This document shows positions 60,984-64,000 of a DNA stretch of 64,000 nucleotides, one piece after another. The notes below the pieces were generated by a model, which was not told the origin of the DNA, did no database searches, and saw only the letters and a program-made list of their open reading frames with translations. The position numbers were made by a program, and so were the translations under genes. The stretch is from JBEVJK01 sp963791325 (lineage in GTDB: Bacteria; Pseudomonadota; Alphaproteobacteria; Rhizobiales; Rhizobiaceae), in the NCBI GenBank assembly GCA_963791325.1, contig CAWBRU010000008.1, forward strand, positions 248,001 through 312,000, written 5' to 3'. How positions within the stretch are numbered: position 1 is the first letter of the stretch; the number at the start of each line of letters is the position of its first letter.

Positions 60984-61868
60984 ATGCTCAAAGATAGACG
61001 CCGGGACATCCTCGTCGCTCTGGTTCTGATCGCTCCTTTTCTGGCGATCTACCTGTTGGTGTTCGTCTACCCGACGGTGCAGATGTTCCGCATTTCTTTC
61101 ACGGACGCGCCGCTGATCGGAGAGGGTCGGTGGGTCGGGCTCGACAACTACCTGCGGCTCGACAACGACCCGATGTTCCGCCGAGCGGTTTGGAACACCG
61201 CATACTTCGTGTTGATGACAGTCATTCCAGGCACGATCATCGCCTTGATGATCGCGCTTGGTGTTGCGCGGCTCAAAGGGCGGTTTCAGGCAATGGTGTT
61301 GGCGCTTTTCTTTCTGCCCTATATTCTGCCGGTCTCCGTCGTCTACCTCATCTGGGACTGGACGCTGAACTTCCAGTTCGGCATAGCCATGCACCTGCTC
61401 GACTGGCTGGGCATCACCCGCATACCAGTCTTCAAATCGGCCGTGTGGTTCCTTCCTGCGGTCGCGGGAGTGACAATCTGGTGGACGGCCGGCTTTTCGA
61501 TTCTGCTTTTCCTGGCCGGCTTGCGCGCCATACCTGCCGAAATCTACGAGGCAGCCGCCCTCGATAATTCGACGCGCTGGACGACTTTCAGTCGCATCAC
61601 TTGGCCTCTGCTATGGCCGATTACCTCTTTGGTTTTTACCATCCAGCTGATCCTGCAGCTGAAGATCTTCGACCAGGTCTATCTTTTCTCGATTGGCGGC
61701 CGGCCCAACGACAACATGGTGCTGGTCTACTACGTCTTCCAGCGCGCCTTTCAGCAGAACCAAGGCGGTCGCGCGGCAGCAGCCGCGGTCGCCCTGTTCG
61801 TGCTGGTGGTCGTCGTCTCGGTGCTGCAATTTCAGCTGCTGCGCCTTGCTGAACGGCGGCCCCGATGA
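60984..61868 (+). CDS. ABC sugar permease, MalF/UgpA-like
   Basis: 294 residues, clean. Six helices: ILVALVLIAPFLAIYLLVFV near the start, then NTAYFVLMTVIPGTIIALMI, MVLALFFLPYILPVSVVYLI, FLPAVAGVTIWWTAGFSIL. The cytoplasmic EAA loop is EIYEAAALDNSTRWTTFSRI, the contact site for the ATPase. It pairs with the next permease, whose ATG overlaps the stop (ATGA). Confidence 0.92.
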   Translation: MLKDRRRDILVALVLIAPFLAIYLLVFVYPTVQMFRISFTDAPLIGEGRWVGLDNYLRLDNDPMFRRAVWNTAYFVLMTVIPGTIIALMIALGVARLKGRFQAMVLALFFLPYILPVSVVYLIWDWTLNFQFGIAMHLLDWLGITRIPVFKSAVWFLPAVAGVTIWWTAGFSILLFLAGLRAIPAEIYEAAALDNSTRWTTFSRITWPLLWPITSLVFTIQLILQLKIFDQVYLFSIGGRPNDNMVLVYYVFQRAFQQNQGGRAAAAAVALFVLVVVVSVLQFQLLRLAERRPR

Positions 61869-62706
61869 CCGCCTCGGCTGCGAGACGCTGGAACCTATGG
61901 GGTGGGGTGATCACCGCCCTGACGGTCGCCGGCGCTGTCCTCTGGGCGTTCCCGCTCTATTGGGGCGTCGTATCCTCACTCAAACCCGATGATGAGGTCG
62001 TCAGGCCCTATATTGAACTCTGGCCCGAGACACCGACACTGGAGAACTATATCGACGCGCTGAGGTCCACGCAGATCGGGCATGGTACACGAACTCGGTG
62101 GCCGTCGCAGTGGGCGTTACGGCGATCTGCGTTTTCGCCTCGATGCTCTGCGGCTACGCGATTTCGCAGCTGCGTTTCCCGGGCCGGACCGCCCTGTGGT
62201 GGTTGATTCTCGCTTCGTTCATGGTGCCGACTTCGGCGCTGATCATCAACTATTTCGTGCTCGTGGCCGATCTCGGCCTGTTGAATAGCTGGGCCGGCAT
62301 CATGCTGCCGCAGCTCATCCACCCTGTGATCATCATTGTCTACAAGCAGTTCTTCGATCAGGTGCCACGAGACTTCCGCGAAGCCGCCGTAATGGACAAC
62401 GCTTCCGAATTCGGGATCCTGTTCAAGGTCTACCTTCCAATGAACTGGGGCGTGACGACGGCCCTGTCGATCGTCTGCTTTATCTGGACCTGGAACGCAT
62501 TCCTGTGGCCATTCCTCTCCGTGACGCGCACCGAGATGATGACGATCACGGTCGGCATCACGCAGGTGAATGATGCGTTCGGCGTCTACTACGCGCGGCA
62601 GTTGTCAGCGGCCGTGCTGGCGGGCCTGCCGGTCGCATTGGCCTACCTCTTGTTTCAGCGCCGAGTGACCCAGGCGATCACGCTCTCTGCCGGCATCAAG
62701 GGCTAG
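61865..62706 (+). CDS. ABC sugar permease, MalG/UgpE-like
   Basis: About 280 residues. RWNLWGGVITALTVAGAVLW is helix one; after a shift near 62,070-62,085 the frame resumes at YTNSVAVAVGVTAICVFASM, then LILASFMVPTSALIINYFVL, LGLLNSWAGIMLPQLIHPVI and the EAA loop DFREAAVMDNASEFGILFKV. The TAG stop (62704-62706) lies in a ctag shared with the opposite transposase remnant. No ATPase gene follows in the operon, so an unlinked MsmX-like ATPase must energise the transporter. Confidence 0.9.
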
Positions 62707-63007
62707 CTTTGGAGCCTCAACAGGTTGTTCTCGGACAATCCGTGGCGACTGATAGGTGGCTCCGAGCCGATACTGCCATATGGTCGATGCCGATTGTGGC
62801 GGTGAAGCCATCTTGACAGCTCTGCTGCGCGATGCCGTGACGTCGGATAGGCGACGGCGTAAGCCCATTCACGCAGGACGGTTTGGATGAAGCGCTCGGC
62901 CTTGCCGTTTGTCTTGGGCGTGGAGGCCTTATCCGGATGTGTTTTAGGCCGAAGACTTTGCAGGAGGCGCGGAAGGCGGGGCTTTTATAGCAGCCGCCGT
63001 TATCGGC
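62703..63007 (-). pseudogene. IS481-family transposase remnant, C-terminal part
   Basis: On the minus strand DNGGCYKSPAFRASCKVFGL is followed by KHIRIRP, then, after one frameshift near 62,930, TPKTNGKAERFIQTVLREWA, YAVAYPTSRHRAAELSRWLH, RHNRHRPYGSIGSEPPISRH and GLSENNLLRLQS with a TAG stop at 62703-62705. This is the last 100 or so residues of the DDE integrase core, including the catalytic Asp of DNGG-like and Glu of KAERF. The N-terminal half and both terminal inverted repeats are missing. The remnant lies between the permease gene and DUF6428. Confidence 0.85.
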
Positions 63008-63528
63008 GCGGCGGCTCGGCCTCCAAAGCACGATGCCTGCGCCTGCTCGGCAGCCAGCCAGCGGTCGCGTGGCTTGCAGCTCGCCGGCCGTGGCGAAAGC
63101 TCGACCTGGACAACCTCTTTTCCGATCGCCGGTAGTGCAGCCCGGTGCAGCTGAATGGGAGCGACGCCGTCGCTGACCTCGAAGGTCAGCTGCGCAGTGT
63201 CGTCGAGCAGCACATGCTCGGTCACCTTGCGGATGATGGCGGCGAATTTGCCGGCCGTCATGTGGACGCGCTCGCCTTCGTCGACGTCCCACAGCTGGAC
63301 GAAGATCTCCGACCACGCTTCCGGGTTGGCGCCGCAGTCGAGCGCCGAAAAATTGGCGGCCTTGACTTCGGTCACGTGGTAGCCCGCCCTCACCGGACGG
63401 CCTCCATAGGAGAAGATCAGCGGCTTTTCACGGTGGCCGTCGATCGCGGCAAGCAGCTCGCCGATCCTGATGTCGGACGGGTCCGAAACCAGCGTCGGCG
63501 CACTTTCCGGCTTGCTCAGGTTCACCAT
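62944..63528 (-). CDS. DUF6428 protein with a C-terminus possibly altered by the IS remnant
   Basis: 194 residues. The core MVNLSKPESAPTLVSDPSDI, LIFSYGGRPVRAGYHVTEVK, FVQLWDVDEGERVHMTAGKF and LTFEVSDGVAPIQLHRAAL matches DUF6428 proteins found in arsenic-resistance clusters. The last 20 residues (PITAAAIKAPPSAPPAKSSA) are encoded by IS481-remnant bases in a different frame, so the native end is probably lost. It is divergent from ArsR with a shared operator. Confidence 0.78.
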   Translation of the reverse strand: MVNLSKPESAPTLVSDPSDIRIGELLAAIDGHREKPLIFSYGGRPVRAGYHVTEVKAANFSALDCGANPEAWSEIFVQLWDVDEGERVHMTAGKFAAIIRKVTEHVLLDDTAQLTFEVSDGVAPIQLHRAALPAIGKEVVQVELSPRPASCKPRDRWLAAEQAQASCFGGRAAAPITAAAIKAPPSAPPAKSSA

Positions 63529-63544
63529 CCGCGCTACTCCTATT

Positions 63545-63571
63545 ATTTGATATTCATAGGATCGTTCAAAT
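63545..63571. promoter_or_regulatory. ArsR-type operator between DUF6428 and arsR
   Basis: Imperfect dyad atttga / tcaaat (63545-63550 and 63566-63571) with tattcataggatcgt between, ending directly at the arsR ATG. ArsR/SmtB operators are typically AT-rich dyads of this kind; this is the AT-richest stretch nearby. Confidence 0.65.
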
Positions 63572-63925
63572 ATGGAAGAACGTCAAGCCCTGCTCGCCTT
63601 CGGTGCCATGTCTCAGGAGACGCGACTGCGGATCGTCCGACTGCTCGTCCGCGCCGGGCCTGACGGCATGGCTGCCGGCAGCATCGGCGAAGCGGTCGGC
63701 GTCTCGGCCTCGAACGTTTCCTTCCATCTCAAGGAGCTCGAGCGCGGCGGCCTGGCGACGGCCCGGCGCGAGTCACGCTCGATCGTCTACACGGCCGGCT
63801 ACGAGACCCTGAGAGACCTGCTGCGCTTCCTGATGGAGGACTGCTGCGCCTCAAACCCCGAGATCTGCGGTCCAAGCAGCTTCAGGGCAATACGCTCCAA
63901 GTCGCCGGCGGAGGTCGAGCCATGA
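63572..63925 (+). CDS. arsR: ArsR-family repressor (arsenic-type)
   Basis: 117 residues: MEERQALLAFGAMSQETRLR, IVRLLVRAGPDGMAAGSIGE, AVGVSASNVSFHLKELERGG and LATARRESRSIVYTAGYETL form the winged helix. LRFLMEDCCASNPEICG carries CC and C near the C-terminus, the arrangement of the As(III) site in alphaproteobacterial ArsR. Translationally coupled (ATGA) to the next gene. No frameshift. Confidence 0.85.
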   Translation: MEERQALLAFGAMSQETRLRIVRLLVRAGPDGMAAGSIGEAVGVSASNVSFHLKELERGGLATARRESRSIVYTAGYETLRDLLRFLMEDCCASNPEICGPSSFRAIRSKSPAEVEP

Positions 63926-64000
63926 CCAAGCGGCGGAATGAGGGCGGCGCTGCCGTGGGCCTGGAGCCCGTTGCCGGCAGCGACGAAAAGCTGCGCGACG
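63922..64000 (+). CDS. Unidentified gene coupled to arsR, cut by window edge
   Basis: Only 26 codons are seen: MTKRRNEGGAAVGLEPVAGS and DEKLRD. The ATG overlaps the arsR stop, so the gene is co-transcribed. Context suggests an arsenic-resistance function (for example a reductase, transporter or ArsH), but the residues do not identify one. Confidence 0.45.
   Translation, partial: MTKRRNEGGAAVGLEPVAGSDEKLRD

Overview
The window is a GC-rich alphaproteobacterial chromosome segment, almost certainly from the order Hyphomicrobiales (Rhizobiales). The evidence is synteny (smc / DsbA-like / DUF721 / mutY; ctaC-ctaD-ctaB-coxF-ctaG-ctaE-DUF983-surf1; ispH-thrB-rnhA; thrC-M16 peptidase-acetyltransferase-EAL protein), a CcrM-type GANTC methyltransferase, a RibB fused to a degenerate GTP cyclohydrolase II domain, and a palindromic repeat of the kind scattered through Bradyrhizobium-like genomes. 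I cannot name the genus.

Layout. 1-1.25 kb: a cut glycosyltransferase and a VOC protein. 1.7-10.1 kb: pyruvate phosphate dikinase, a phosphohexomutase, an O-antigen ligase, tRNA-Gln(TTG), UDP-glucose dehydrogenase and a second glycosyltransferase, together a surface-polysaccharide neighbourhood. 10.1-11.0 kb: a gene-free array of long direct repeats carrying REP palindromes. 11.0-20.5 kb: smc, a DsbA-like protein, DUF721, mutY, two HAD phosphatases, ccrM and a lipoprotein. 20.6-28.9 kb: thrC, an M16 peptidase, an acetyltransferase, a membrane EAL phosphodiesterase, yqgE, a DsbD-alpha-like protein and a peroxiredoxin. 29.1-38.7 kb: a long minus-strand run from ctaC (cytochrome c oxidase and its assembly factors) through surf1, ispH, thrB and rnhA, with many ATGA or GTGA stop/start overlaps. 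39.0-56.7 kb: an IalB-like protein, tldD, two RNA methyltransferases, dxs, pirin, xseB, an HDAC-like protein, an S41 peptidase, a polysaccharide deacetylase, ribB, aroC, a histidine phosphatase, fabI, a DnaJ-like protein and a surface lipoprotein. 56.9-62.7 kb: a self-contained arabinoside module (HTH regulator, GH51 arabinofuranosidase, sugar-binding protein, two permeases, no ATPase). 62.7-64.0 kb: an IS481-like transposase remnant abutting a DUF6428 / ArsR divergon and a gene cut by the window edge.

Many essential genes here are frameshifted, nearly always by one extra base. In the sites I traced by eye, the extra base sits on a codon boundary, and reading it as an alternative third base of the preceding codon usually gives the same amino acid (acc+G, gcg+C, gaa+G, ccc+T). 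This suggests a consensus that kept both synonymous variants of two close strains, not real pseudogenes or programmed frameshifting. I therefore annotate these genes as intact CDS across the full span and list the shifts. The density is uneven: high at 1.8-3.6 kb and 11-43 kb, nearly zero at 3.6-11 kb and 48-58 kb.
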